This document shows, piece by piece, positions 55,550 to 64,000 of a stretch of DNA of 64,000 nucleotides. Made by a program: the position numbers and the translations under genes. A model generated the notes under the pieces. That model had not been told where the DNA came from. It saw only the letters and a list, made by a program, of their open reading frames with translations, and did no database searches. How positions within the stretch are numbered: position 1 is the stretch's first letter; each line of letters starts with the position of its first letter. The DNA is from Streptomyces albospinus (GTDB taxonomy: Bacteria; Actinomycetota; Actinomycetes; Streptomycetales; Streptomycetaceae). The stretch lies in assembly GCF_014648695.1 (NCBI RefSeq), contig NZ_BMRP01000021.1:34754-98753 (forward strand), read 5' to 3'.

Positions 55550-56434
55550 CTACTCCGGATGGTGATCCGGCCCGCCGTAGTCCGGGCTGGTGAAGTCCGG
55601 GCTGGAGTAGCGGGGGCGGGACCGGGAGGAGCCGGTGTCGGGGCTGGTGAAGTCGGGGCGGCTGTAGCCGAGGGTGGGGATGCGGCGCTGCGGTGCCGGG
55701 GCCGGGTCGGGGACGTAGCGGACCGGGTCGTCGGCGGGGTCGGCCGACGGGTCCGCCAGGGCCTCGCGCAGAAAGGGCAGCAGCCCGCGCTCCAGGAGGG
55801 CGTGCCGCCAGGCGTCGTGGGCGCCGTCCAGGGCGGCCACCAGCTCGTCGTCTCTGACAGAGCGGGAGGACGCGCCGTTGCGCAGCGCGGTGACGACCAG
55901 CCCGCCCATCGCGACCAGCGCGCCGGCGGCGGTCAGCGCGGCGAAGATCCAGCCGACGCTGATCAGTGGTTGGGCGACGGCCTGGTCGGGGCTGACGGCG
56001 CGCAGCACGTAGCCGATGAGGAGGAAGAGGACGGCCGCGATACCGGCGAGGACCGGGACGAGCACGGTGGCCATCGCGGCAAGTCCGACGCCGGCCGATT
56101 CGGCGGCCTCGCCGCCGGCCGCGGTGGCCGGTCCGGTGCGCTCGTCAGAGGTCTGGTCCGCTGACGAGCGGTCCGCGCCGGCGACGTACGCGGCGGACGC
56201 CGGGGCGCGGAGCTCGGCACGCAGCTGCACGAAGCGTTGGTATTCGGCCGTGGCGCAGGCGGCGATGGCGGTGGTCGCACTGAGCGCCATCGAGCGCAAC
56301 TGCTCGGTGTTCAGATGACTTCCCGTGACGGTGGTGAGGTCGTCCGGGCGGTATTCCGCAGTACGCAGCGCCTCATCGAGGATCCGCGCGAATTCCGCGC
56401 GGTCCTCGTTCAGCAGGTGCGGAGCGCTGTTCAT
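55550..56434 (-). CDS. Membrane protein with repeated C-terminal SPDFTSPD-like tail
   Basis: A 294-aa protein. An N-terminal helical region (1-95) is followed by two central hydrophobic helices (GLAAMATVLVPVLAGIAAVLFLLIGYVL; LISVGWIFAALTAAGALVAMGGLVVTAL), then a cytoplasmic helical part and a Pro/Ser/Asp-rich tail with repeats PDFTSPDT, PRYSSPDFTSPDY. No family was recognised. The 208-bp region upstream, toward the phosphoesterase gene, shows nothing distinctive. Confidence 0.75.
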   Translation of the reverse strand: MNSAPHLLNEDRAEFARILDEALRTAEYRPDDLTTVTGSHLNTEQLRSMALSATTAIAACATAEYQRFVQLRAELRAPASAAYVAGADRSSADQTSDERTGPATAAGGEAAESAGVGLAAMATVLVPVLAGIAAVLFLLIGYVLRAVSPDQAVAQPLISVGWIFAALTAAGALVAMGGLVVTALRNGASSRSVRDDELVAALDGAHDAWRHALLERGLLPFLREALADPSADPADDPVRYVPDPAPAPQRRIPTLGYSRPDFTSPDTGSSRSRPRYSSPDFTSPDYGGPDHHPE

Positions 56435-56642
56435 GTGGATCCCCCGATGCTCCGTAGGGCCGTACGGGCCGGCCGGGGCCGGGCGGTGGGCGGAAACGGA
56501 GGAGAGCCTGTTACGGATAGACCGATGGTAGAGCGCCTCCGGCGCGAGGTGACAGAGAGTTTGCGGAATTTGAGTAATGCCACGACCGGATCACGCCCTC
56601 CAGGCCGCCCGCCGGCCTCGCGTAGACCTGCCCGGGGAACGC

Positions 56643-57758
56643 TCAGCCCGTCAGCGGGAGTTGCACGACCAGCAGCTTTCCGGCCATCGTGATACCGCCG
56701 TCCATCGCGATGGCCAGGCCGTCGGCGTAGACATGCGGACCGTTGACCGCGATCCCGTCGCCCTCGCCGTCCTCCGCGCCGACCTCGCCCAGCAGGTACG
56801 GGATCGGGCTGTGGCCGTGCACGACGCGGTTGCCGCCGTAGGCGTCGAGCAGTTCGCGGACGGCCTGCGAGCCGGACTCGTCGCGGAAGGCGAACCGCTT
56901 GGTGAACTTCCGGAAGAGATCCCAGACTTCATCGGCGTCGCTGCGCGTCAGGACCTCGTGGACGGTGTCGTTGACCGCCTCGATGGAGCCGCCGTATTCG
57001 AGGTACGCGGTGGTGTCGGAGTGCACGAGCAGATGCCCGTCCTCCTCCATCACGGCGTCCAGGCGGGCCATCCACTGGAGGTGGTGGTCCTCCAGGCGGT
57101 CCATGTCGGACTTCTGGCCGCCGTTGAGGAGCCAGGCCGCCTGGAAGGACGCGGTGCCGGCGCCCGACTGGACGGGGGTGTCGCCGAACCGCTTGGCGCC
57201 CAGCAGCAGCAGCTCGTGGTTGCCCATCAGCGCCTTGCAGTAGCCGCCGGCCGCCGCGGCCTGGGCGGAGAGCTGCATGACCAGGTCGATGACGCCGATG
57301 CCGTCCGGGCCGCGGTCGGTGAAGTCGCCGAGGAACCAGAGCCGGGCGTTGCCGGCCGCCCAGTCGCCGTCGGCGTCGATCAGCCCCTCGGCGGCCAGCG
57401 CCTCGCGCAGCTCGTCGTAGAAGCCGTGCACATCGCCGACGACGTAGAGCGGGCCCATGCCGCCGGGCATGTCGGGGGAGGTCGCCGGCTCGGGGACCGG
57501 CAGCACCACCGGGTGGTCGATGAGGGTGTCCGTACGGCCGATGACCGGGAGGTCGCGGGCGGTCGGGGTGTAGTCCTCGGGCAGCTGGACCGGAGGGGCC
57601 GCGGGCGGCGCGGCCGGGGGGCCCGCGGGCAGGTGCAGCGGCGGACCGGCCGGCGGTCCGGCGGGCATGCCGGACGGTGCTCCGGGCGGCGGAACGGACG
57701 CCGGAGGTTGTGCCCCCATGGTCCACACCATGGGTCCCTGACTGGCCCCCTGAGTCAT
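56643..57758 (-). CDS. Metallophosphoesterase (calcineurin-like)
   Basis: A 371-aa protein from ATG 57758 (GGAGGGG upstream). After a 60-residue Pro-rich tail, the phosphoesterase motifs appear in order: GDVHG (near 110), GDFTDRG (near 145), GNHE (near 180), and VVHGHSPI near the C-terminus. This pattern fits protein or nucleotide phosphatases of the PPP/ApaH type. The target is unknown. Confidence 0.9.
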   Translation of the reverse strand: MTQGASQGPMVWTMGAQPPASVPPPGAPSGMPAGPPAGPPLHLPAGPPAAPPAAPPVQLPEDYTPTARDLPVIGRTDTLIDHPVVLPVPEPATSPDMPGGMGPLYVVGDVHGFYDELREALAAEGLIDADGDWAAGNARLWFLGDFTDRGPDGIGVIDLVMQLSAQAAAAGGYCKALMGNHELLLLGAKRFGDTPVQSGAGTASFQAAWLLNGGQKSDMDRLEDHHLQWMARLDAVMEEDGHLLVHSDTTAYLEYGGSIEAVNDTVHEVLTRSDADEVWDLFRKFTKRFAFRDESGSQAVRELLDAYGGNRVVHGHSPIPYLLGEVGAEDGEGDGIAVNGPHVYADGLAIAMDGGITMAGKLLVVQLPLTG

Positions 57759-58001
57759 CGACCCCTCCACCGTTGCGCCGCCGTGCACCTCTCGGACCTT
57801 TGCCTGGTCGACGGCGATCCGCGGTGTCGTGCGCCCATCATAGGAACGCCGCTCGCGGGTTGTGACGCACCCGGGGGTGATCAATCCCGCGAAGACCGGC
57901 GTTCGCGGCGGATTTCTCCCGTGATCGCCCTGTTTTTTCCTCGGCGGAGAGGGCGTCCGGGGATTGCCCGTACGCCCGGTCCTTCTAGCCGGGGAGCACG
58001 C

Positions 58002-59102
58002 TCAGTCGCCGGCCGGGCCGCGCGGCGGACTGACGGTGGTGCGCGGGGAGCGGCGCTGGGAGGACGTCCGCACGATCAGGTCCGTCGGTATCACCTGTTC
58101 GACGGGGCGGCTGTTGTCGAGTCCCTCGATGGCGTCGATCAGGATCTGGACGACGGCGGTGCCGATCCGGCGCGGCTTGAGCGAGAGCGTGGTGATCGGC
58201 GGCTCGGTGTTGGCGTAGACGGTGGACTCGCTGCAACAGACAAGCAGCAGGTCGTCCGGTACGCGGAGGCCGTAGCGCCGGGCCGCGGCGAGCAGGTCGG
58301 TGCCGTTGGGGTCGAAGAGCCCGTAGACCGCGTCCGGGCGGTCCGGACGGGCCAGCAGCCGGTCCGCGGCGACGGCGCCGGCGCACGGGTCGTGTGCGGG
58401 ATACGACTCGTACACGGGGTCCTGGCCGACCCGCTCGCACCAGTTCAGGTACGCGGTGGTCGACAGCCGGGTGTAGGTGTCGGTGGTGGTGCCCGTGAGC
58501 AGGCCGATGCGGCGGGCGCCGGCGTCGGCGAGGTGGTCGAGCAGGCCGAGGACGGCCGCTTCGTGGTCGTTGTCGACCCAGCCGGTGACCGGGATGGCGC
58601 CCCCGGGGCGGCCGTCGGAGACGACCGGGATGCCGTGCCGGACGAGCTCGGTGACGACCGGGTCGCCGTCGGCCGGGTCGATGACCACGGTGCCGTCGAG
58701 GGCGACGTTGGACCAGACGTCGTGGCGGGAGGTCGCGGGGAGGATGACCAGCGCATAGCCGCGGGCCAGCGCGGCGGAGGTGGCGGCTCTGGCCATCTCG
58801 GCGAAGTACGCGAACTCGGTGAAGGTGAAAGGTTCATCCCCGTACGTCGTCACGGTCAGGCCGATGAGGCCCGACTTGCCGGTACGGAGCGTGCGGGCGG
58901 CTGCGGACGGGCGGTAGCCCAGCCGGTCGGCCACCTCGCGGACATGGCTACGGGTGGCATCCGGAAGCCGGCCCTTGCCGTTGAGCGCGTCGGAGACAGT
59001 CGTGATCGATACACCGGCTGCGGCGGCCACGTCCCGGATACCCGCACGGCCCAGTCGGCGACCGGTCGACCGGCCCACCTGGTGCTTCCCTGCTGCTGTC
59101 AT
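58002..59102 (-). CDS. LacI family transcriptional regulator
   Basis: A 366-aa protein from ATG 59102. The LacI HTH and hinge (IRDVAAAAGVSITTVSDALNGKGRLPDATRSHVREVADRLGYRPSAAARTLRTG) are followed by a periplasmic-binding-protein-like sensor domain. The 20 residues before the HTH are basic. It is divergent from hisC; no sugar genes are next to it, so its regulon lies elsewhere. Confidence 0.92.
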   Translation of the reverse strand: MTAAGKHQVGRSTGRRLGRAGIRDVAAAAGVSITTVSDALNGKGRLPDATRSHVREVADRLGYRPSAAARTLRTGKSGLIGLTVTTYGDEPFTFTEFAYFAEMARAATSAALARGYALVILPATSRHDVWSNVALDGTVVIDPADGDPVVTELVRHGIPVVSDGRPGGAIPVTGWVDNDHEAAVLGLLDHLADAGARRIGLLTGTTTDTYTRLSTTAYLNWCERVGQDPVYESYPAHDPCAGAVAADRLLARPDRPDAVYGLFDPNGTDLLAAARRYGLRVPDDLLLVCCSESTVYANTEPPITTLSLKPRRIGTAVVQILIDAIEGLDNSRPVEQVIPTDLIVRTSSQRRSPRTTVSPPRGPAGD

Positions 59103-59497
59103 GGCGAGCCGATAGTAGGGCTCGGTACGGCCATTGGCGGGTGACCGCAGACGGCCATGAGAAGGCACGATTCTGCATGGTGATGTGCCATCAAAATCCA
59201 TAAAAACAAAGGGAGTTGGCGTCAATCCTGATCATTCGCGGGGAGATCTGATGGCTCTGCCTGTCGAGGGGACCAGGTCTCGAAGAGGTCTCAAGTCACC
59301 TTGACGAGTGATGCGCGCCACGGAGTGAGCCACCGGCGCACGGCTTCACGGGTAGCGCGCCCCTGAGGGCGCACGCCGGACACCCGGCGCGGCCGGGGGC
59401 CAGGGGCGGCTCTCTTTTTGGGGCTGACGCCGGACGGGGCAATCCTCATAAGGTGTGCAGTATTGGAGACGAGCGGGACGGTCGAGGAGGACCTGCG
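59103..59497. other. Intergenic region between lacI-type gene and hisC
   Basis: 395 bp without a supported gene. A short AT-rich stretch at about 59180-59235 probably holds the LacI-type gene promoter. Near hisC, CATAAG at about 59449 could be a -10 element. The hisC ribosome site GAGGAGG is at 59484-59490. Confidence 0.5.
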
Positions 59498-60577
59498 GTG
59501 AGCGAGAAGACCCCGAAGCTGCGCAGTGCGCTGGACGGCATCCCCACCTACAAGCCGGGCCGGCCGGCGCCGTCCGGTGGGCGGGTGACGTACAAGCTGT
59601 CCTCCAACGAGAACCCCTATCCTCCGCTGCCGGGCGTCATGGAGAGCGCGGTGGCGGCTGCGGGGTCCTTCAACCGTTACCCGGACATGGCGTGTACCGG
59701 ACTGATGGCGGAGCTGGCCGAGCGGTTCTCGGTGCCGTTGGAGCACCTGGCGACGGGTACCGGTTCGGTGGGGGTGGCTCAGCAGCTGCTCCAGTCGACG
59801 GCCGGGCCGGGCGATGAAGTGATCTACCCCTGGCGGTCGTTCGAGGCGTACCCGATCATCACCCAGGTCTCCGGTGCGGCCTCCGTGAAGGTGCCGCTGA
59901 CCTCCGGGGAGGGGCACGACCTGGAGGCGATGCTGGCGGCGATCACCGACCGGACCCGGCTGATCTTCGTCTGCAACCCCAACAACCCCACCGGCACCGT
60001 GGTGCGCCGGGCCGAGCTGGAGTCCTTCCTGGACCGGGTGCCGGGCGATGTCCTGGTCGTGCTGGACGAGGCGTACCGCGAGTTCATCCGCGACGAAGAG
60101 GTGCCGGACGGCATCGAGATCTACCGGGACCGCCCCAACGTCTGCGTACTGCGCACCTTCTCCAAGGCGTACGGCCTGGCGGGGCTGCGGGTCGGCTTCG
60201 CGGTGGCGCACGAGCCGGTGGCCGCCGCGCTGCGCAAGACGGCGGTGCCGTTCGGGGTGAGCCAGCTGGCGCAGGATGCGGCGGTGGCGTCGCTGCGCAG
60301 CGAGGAGGCGCTGCTGGAGCGGGTCGAGTCGCTGGTCGCCGAGCGGACCCGGGTGTTCGACGGGCTGGTCGGGCAGGGCTGGACGGTTCCGGAGTCGCAG
60401 GCGAACTTCGTCTGGCTGCGGCTGGGGGACCGGACGACCGACTTCGCGGCGGCGTGCGAACGGGCCGGGGTGGTCGTGCGGCCGTTCCCCGGTGAGGGCG
60501 TGCGCGTGACGATCGGCGAGAAGCCGGCGATGGATCTGTTCCTGCGGGCGGCGGAGGAGTTCCGCAAGGAGCTGTAG
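59498..60577 (+). CDS. hisC: Histidinol-phosphate aminotransferase
   Basis: A 359-aa PLP enzyme from GTG 59498 (GAGGAGG upstream). SSNENPYPPLPGV, NPNNPTGTVV, DEAYREF and the PLP lysine K223 in TFSKAYGLAGLRVGF identify the HisC/Cobyrinic aminotransferase group. It is a stand-alone copy, not in a his operon, so it may work with phenylalanine/aromatic or other substrates as paralogues of HisC often do. Confidence 0.88.
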   Translation: MSEKTPKLRSALDGIPTYKPGRPAPSGGRVTYKLSSNENPYPPLPGVMESAVAAAGSFNRYPDMACTGLMAELAERFSVPLEHLATGTGSVGVAQQLLQSTAGPGDEVIYPWRSFEAYPIITQVSGAASVKVPLTSGEGHDLEAMLAAITDRTRLIFVCNPNNPTGTVVRRAELESFLDRVPGDVLVVLDEAYREFIRDEEVPDGIEIYRDRPNVCVLRTFSKAYGLAGLRVGFAVAHEPVAAALRKTAVPFGVSQLAQDAAVASLRSEEALLERVESLVAERTRVFDGLVGQGWTVPESQANFVWLRLGDRTTDFAAACERAGVVVRPFPGEGVRVTIGEKPAMDLFLRAAEEFRKEL

Positions 60578-60615
60578 GCCGGCGGAAGGCAGCGCGCCTT
60601 CGCAGGTATCGCACC

Positions 60616-60645
60616 GAGGCCGTGGGTCCGCCGACCCGCGGCCTC
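60616..60645. terminator. Bidirectional terminator after hisC
   Basis: 13-bp stem with one G-U pair (GAGGCCGTGGGTC / GACCCGCGGCCTC) and a 4-nt loop, between convergent hisC and the cyclophilin-fold gene. Confidence 0.75.
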
Positions 60646-60674
60646 AGGTCGTGTGTGCCGGCTGCGTCGGGAAG

Positions 60675-61043
60675 TCAGGCCTTCTGCACGTGGATGGCGT
60701 CGCCGCCGCGGACGGTGGCCAGCGCGCGCGGGTCGCCGTCGATGCGCCCCAGGACGTTGCAGGGCGAGGCGAGGCGGGACTCGTCGCCGCGGGATATCGG
60801 GGTGGGGCCGTAGGGGAGTGCGAGCGCGTTGCCCTCGGTCCAGAAGGCGACCGTGCCGGGGTCGACGACCTGGCGGGCGCCGGCCTCCAGGGCAGGGGTG
60901 AGGCCGGTGTCGAAGTAGACCTCTTCGCCCCATGTGTGCGCGGTGGCCTGGAGAGGCAGCGCGGCGATCAGTGTCGCGGCGGTCGGGGTGTCGTCGAGGG
61001 TGGCGGTCACATGCCCGGCGGGCCAGGAGATTCGGATCTTCAT
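60675..61043 (-). CDS. Cyclophilin-like fold protein
   Basis: A 122-aa protein: MKIRISWPAGHVTATLDDTPTAATLIAALPLQATAHTWGEEVYFDTGL ... GTVAFWTEGNALALPYGPTPIS. This matches the small cyclophilin-like family (Cyclophil_like, as in TM1367), which shares the fold but lacks the peptidyl-prolyl isomerase active site of true cyclophilins. Function unknown. Divergent from cydA. Confidence 0.82.
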   Translation of the reverse strand: MKIRISWPAGHVTATLDDTPTAATLIAALPLQATAHTWGEEVYFDTGLTPALEAGARQVVDPGTVAFWTEGNALALPYGPTPISRGDESRLASPCNVLGRIDGDPRALATVRGGDAIHVQKA

Positions 61044-61194
61044 GGCGACGAATTCAACAATATGTTGAAGTCCGAGGGAAGAGTGCGTGCGTAACCTCGG
61101 GATAAACGTTCAGGCGCCATGGAATCGAGCGTGACGGCAGTCACGTACCCCCCTTCCTCAAGGCCGGAAGTCCATAGGAGATAATGCTTGTGAA

Positions 61195-61210
61195 TGTGAA
61201 CGCGTTCACA
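61195..61210. promoter_or_regulatory. Rex operator upstream of cydA
   Basis: Exact palindrome TGTGAACGCGTTCACA, the binding site of the NADH-sensing repressor Rex in Streptomyces, located 83 bp before the cydA start. High NADH/NAD ratio (oxygen limitation) should release Rex and induce the operon. Confidence 0.93.
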
Positions 61211-61292
61211 AGCTCGGTCCCGGTATGTACCGCTTTATGTGATGCAAAAGGGACATTGCCGTAGTGCAGCGGCGACGTAAGGAGGAAGCGAC

Positions 61293-62801
61293 GTGGAACT
61301 GGCGTTGGCGCCAGAGACGATGGCGCGATGGCAATTCGGCATCACGACCGTCTACCACTTTCTGTTCGTCCCTCTGACGATCTCTCTCGCCGCTCTGGTG
61401 GCCGGACTTGAGACCGCATGGGTGCGAACGGGCAAGCAGCAGTACCTCAAGGCCACCAAGTTCTGGGGCAAGCTGTTCCTGATCAATATCGCGATGGGTG
61501 TCGTCACCGGCATCGTCCAGGAGTTCCAGTTCGGCATGAACTGGTCGGACTACTCGCGGTTCGTCGGTGACATATTCGGGGCCCCGCTGGCCTTCGAAGC
61601 GCTCATCGCGTTCTTCTTCGAGTCCACCTTCATCGGTCTGTGGATCTTCGGCTGGGACAAGCTGCCGAAGAAGATCCACTGCTTCTGCATGTGGATGGTC
61701 TCGATCGGCACGATGCTGTCCGCGTACTTCATCCTCGCGGCCAACTCCTGGATGCAGCACCCGGTCGGCTACAAGTACAACCACGCCACCGGTCGTGCCG
61801 AGCTGACCGACTTCTGGAAGGTGCTCACCCAGGACACCACCCTGGTCGTCGTCTTCCACACCCTCACCGCGGCCTTCCTGACGGGCGCGGCGTTCATGGT
61901 CGGCGTCTCCGCGTACCACCTGATGCGCAAGAAGCACATCAAGGTCATGCGGACGTCGCTGCGGCTCGGGCTGGTCACCCTCGTCATCTCCGGGATGCTC
62001 ACCGCGGTCAGCGGCGACTCGCTCGGCAAGGTGATGTTCCAGCAGCAGCCGATGAAGATGGCGTCCGCCGAGGCGCTGTGGGACACGGCGGCGCCCGCGC
62101 CGTTCTCGGTCTTCTCGTACGGCGATGTCGCCAAGGGCCACAACAAGGTCGCCATCGAGATACCCGGCGTGCTCTCCTTCCTCGCCCACAGCGACTTCTC
62201 GTCGCCGGTCCCCGGCATCAACGACGTCAACAAGTCCGAGCAGCAGAAGTTCGGGCCCGGCGACTACCGGCCCAACATCCCGGTCACGTACTGGGGCTTC
62301 CGCTGGATGATCGGCTTCGGGATGACGTCCTTCGCCATCGGTCTGGCCGGACTGTGGCTCACCCGCAAGAAGTTCTGGCTCGCGCCCGCGCTGCGGACCG
62401 GCGATGACGAACCACCGCACCTCGCGCTCACCAAGAACAAGACGCTGGGCGACCGCCTGGCCAAGTGGTACTGGCGACTGGCCTTCGTCACCCTCGGCTT
62501 CCCGCTGATCGCCAACTCGTGGGGCTGGATCTTCACCGAGATGGGCCGCCAGCCCTGGGTCGTCTACGGCGTGCTGCGCACCCGCGACGCGGTCTCGCCG
62601 GGTGTCACGCAGGGCGAGGTGATCACGTCCCTGGTCGTCTTCACCACGCTCTACGCGATCCTCGCCGTGGTCGAGGTCAAGCTGCTGGCGAAGTACATCA
62701 AGGCCGGACCCCAGGAGCTCACCGACTCCGACCTCAACCCGCCCACCAAGATCGGCGGCCACACCTCGGACGCCGACCGGCCGATGGCCTTCTCGTACTA
62801 G
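61293..62801 (+). CDS. cydA: Cytochrome bd oxidase subunit I
   Basis: A 502-aa protein from GTG 61293 (AAGGAGG upstream). MELALAPETMARWQFGITTVYHFLFVPLTI carries the His ligand region of haem b595; FGMNWSDYSRFVGDIFGAPLAFEALIAFFFESTFIG and GRQPWVVYGVLRT are conserved CydA stretches. The Q-loop is of the short type. It forms the quinol oxidase with CydB and works at low oxygen. Confidence 0.97.
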   Translation: MELALAPETMARWQFGITTVYHFLFVPLTISLAALVAGLETAWVRTGKQQYLKATKFWGKLFLINIAMGVVTGIVQEFQFGMNWSDYSRFVGDIFGAPLAFEALIAFFFESTFIGLWIFGWDKLPKKIHCFCMWMVSIGTMLSAYFILAANSWMQHPVGYKYNHATGRAELTDFWKVLTQDTTLVVVFHTLTAAFLTGAAFMVGVSAYHLMRKKHIKVMRTSLRLGLVTLVISGMLTAVSGDSLGKVMFQQQPMKMASAEALWDTAAPAPFSVFSYGDVAKGHNKVAIEIPGVLSFLAHSDFSSPVPGINDVNKSEQQKFGPGDYRPNIPVTYWGFRWMIGFGMTSFAIGLAGLWLTRKKFWLAPALRTGDDEPPHLALTKNKTLGDRLAKWYWRLAFVTLGFPLIANSWGWIFTEMGRQPWVVYGVLRTRDAVSPGVTQGEVITSLVVFTTLYAILAVVEVKLLAKYIKAGPQELTDSDLNPPTKIGGHTSDADRPMAFSY

Positions 62802-62810
62802 GAGGCGACT

Positions 62811-63812
<1,002 letters not shown>

Positions 63813-63853
63813 CTGAGCCCCGCACCGCGCGGCGGACCTCAGGAGAACGGAAG

Positions 63854-63867
63854 GTTTCACGTGAAAC
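63854..63867. other. parS: parS site 17 (overlaps cydD start)
   Basis: Exact GTTTCACGTGAAAC. Its GTG (63861-63863) is the probable start codon of cydD, so ParB would cover the translation start region. Confidence 0.95.
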
Positions 63868-64000
63868 CGGTCGACCCACGTCTGCTCCGATACGCCCGTG
63901 CCACCCGCGGATTCCTCATCGCGGTGGTGGTGCTCGGGCTTGCCGGAGCGGGCCTGGTCATCGGCCAAGCCATGCTGATCGCCGAGATCGTGGTCGGAGC
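63861..64000 (+). CDS. cydD: Cytochrome bd assembly ABC transporter CydD/CydCD (5' part)
   Basis: The first 46 codons from GTG 63861 (VKPVDPRLLRYARATRGFLIAVVVLGLAGAGLVIGQAMLIAEIVVG) are visible; the rest is beyond the window. The basic N-terminus followed by a first helix matches CydD, or the fused CydDC of Streptomyces, the exporter needed to assemble cytochrome bd. AGGAG at 63841-63845 is 15 bp upstream of the GTG, somewhat far, so the exact start is not certain. It is 48 bp after cydB. Confidence 0.85.
   Translation, partial: MKPVDPRLLRYARATRGFLIAVVVLGLAGAGLVIGQAMLIAEIVVG

Overview
The window is a very GC-rich actinobacterial chromosome segment. Gene content and order point to Streptomyces: parB, the trxA-trxB-antisigma-sigma-murJ-DUF6049-pcnA block, ino1, femX, rpsF-ssb-rpsR-rplI, dnaB, the sporulation genes ssgR-ssgA, thiC, hisC and cydAB-cydD, with preferred GTG/ATG starts and strong third-position GC. 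From memory this order matches the interval of the S. coelicolor chromosome just beside oriC (about SCO3887 to SCO3947). No prophage, insertion sequence, CRISPR array, rRNA or recognisable tRNA was seen.

The most striking non-coding feature is 17 exact copies of the 14-bp parS centromere GTTTCACGTGAAAC, the ParB binding site, in 64 kb. They lie in convergent gaps, inside terminator hairpins, inside the coding sequence of the anti-sigma factor, inside the P3 arm of the thiC TPP riboswitch, and across the start codon of cydD.

Layout. 1-1.6 kb: 3' end of parB, a possible small membrane protein and a GNAT acetyltransferase. 1.6-11.3 kb, minus strand: DUF6049 protein, MurJ lipid II flippase, a separate pseudokinase, ECF sigma factor, zinc anti-sigma factor, TrxB and TrxA, with a SigR-type promoter before trxB. 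11.5-24.4 kb: pcnA, LppU-like protein, MFS, PadR-ino1 operon, class A PBP, GT87 membrane protein, alanine racemase-like protein and FemX. 24.6-26.4 kb: rpsF-ssb-rpsR-rplI. 26.5-28.8 kb: secreted protease and MATE pump. 28.8-33.8 kb: a DnaA-box cluster, dnaB interrupted by a class 3 intein with a decayed endonuclease, then a MerR protein fused to the last two domains of a DNA polymerase sliding clamp, and a TPR-like protein. 34-44.6 kb: serine hydrolase, class V aminotransferase, TetR with a zinc-like tail, GNAT, MarR-MFS divergon, DUF2269-like membrane protein, HAD phosphatase and a long flavohaemoprotein. 44.6-50.2 kb: FMN-type stress protein, Nudix, LysR, PLP lyase-phosphatase-membrane protein operon, cupin, DUF5326. 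50.6-52 kb: ssgR-ssgA. 52-64 kb: YibE/F-like exporter, riboswitch-thiC, membrane protein, metallophosphoesterase, LacI, hisC, cyclophilin-fold protein, and a Rex-controlled cydA-cydB-cydD operon cut by the window end.

Functionally the segment combines chromosome segregation and replication (parB/parS, DnaB, SSB, clamp-like regulator), cell-wall growth (MurJ, PBP, FemX, pseudokinase), thiol redox balance (sigma/anti-sigma, TrxA/B) and respiration under low oxygen (cyd with a Rex site). The items most worth a second look are the MerR-clamp fusion, the class 3 DnaB intein, and the embedding of parS sites in RNA-level elements.
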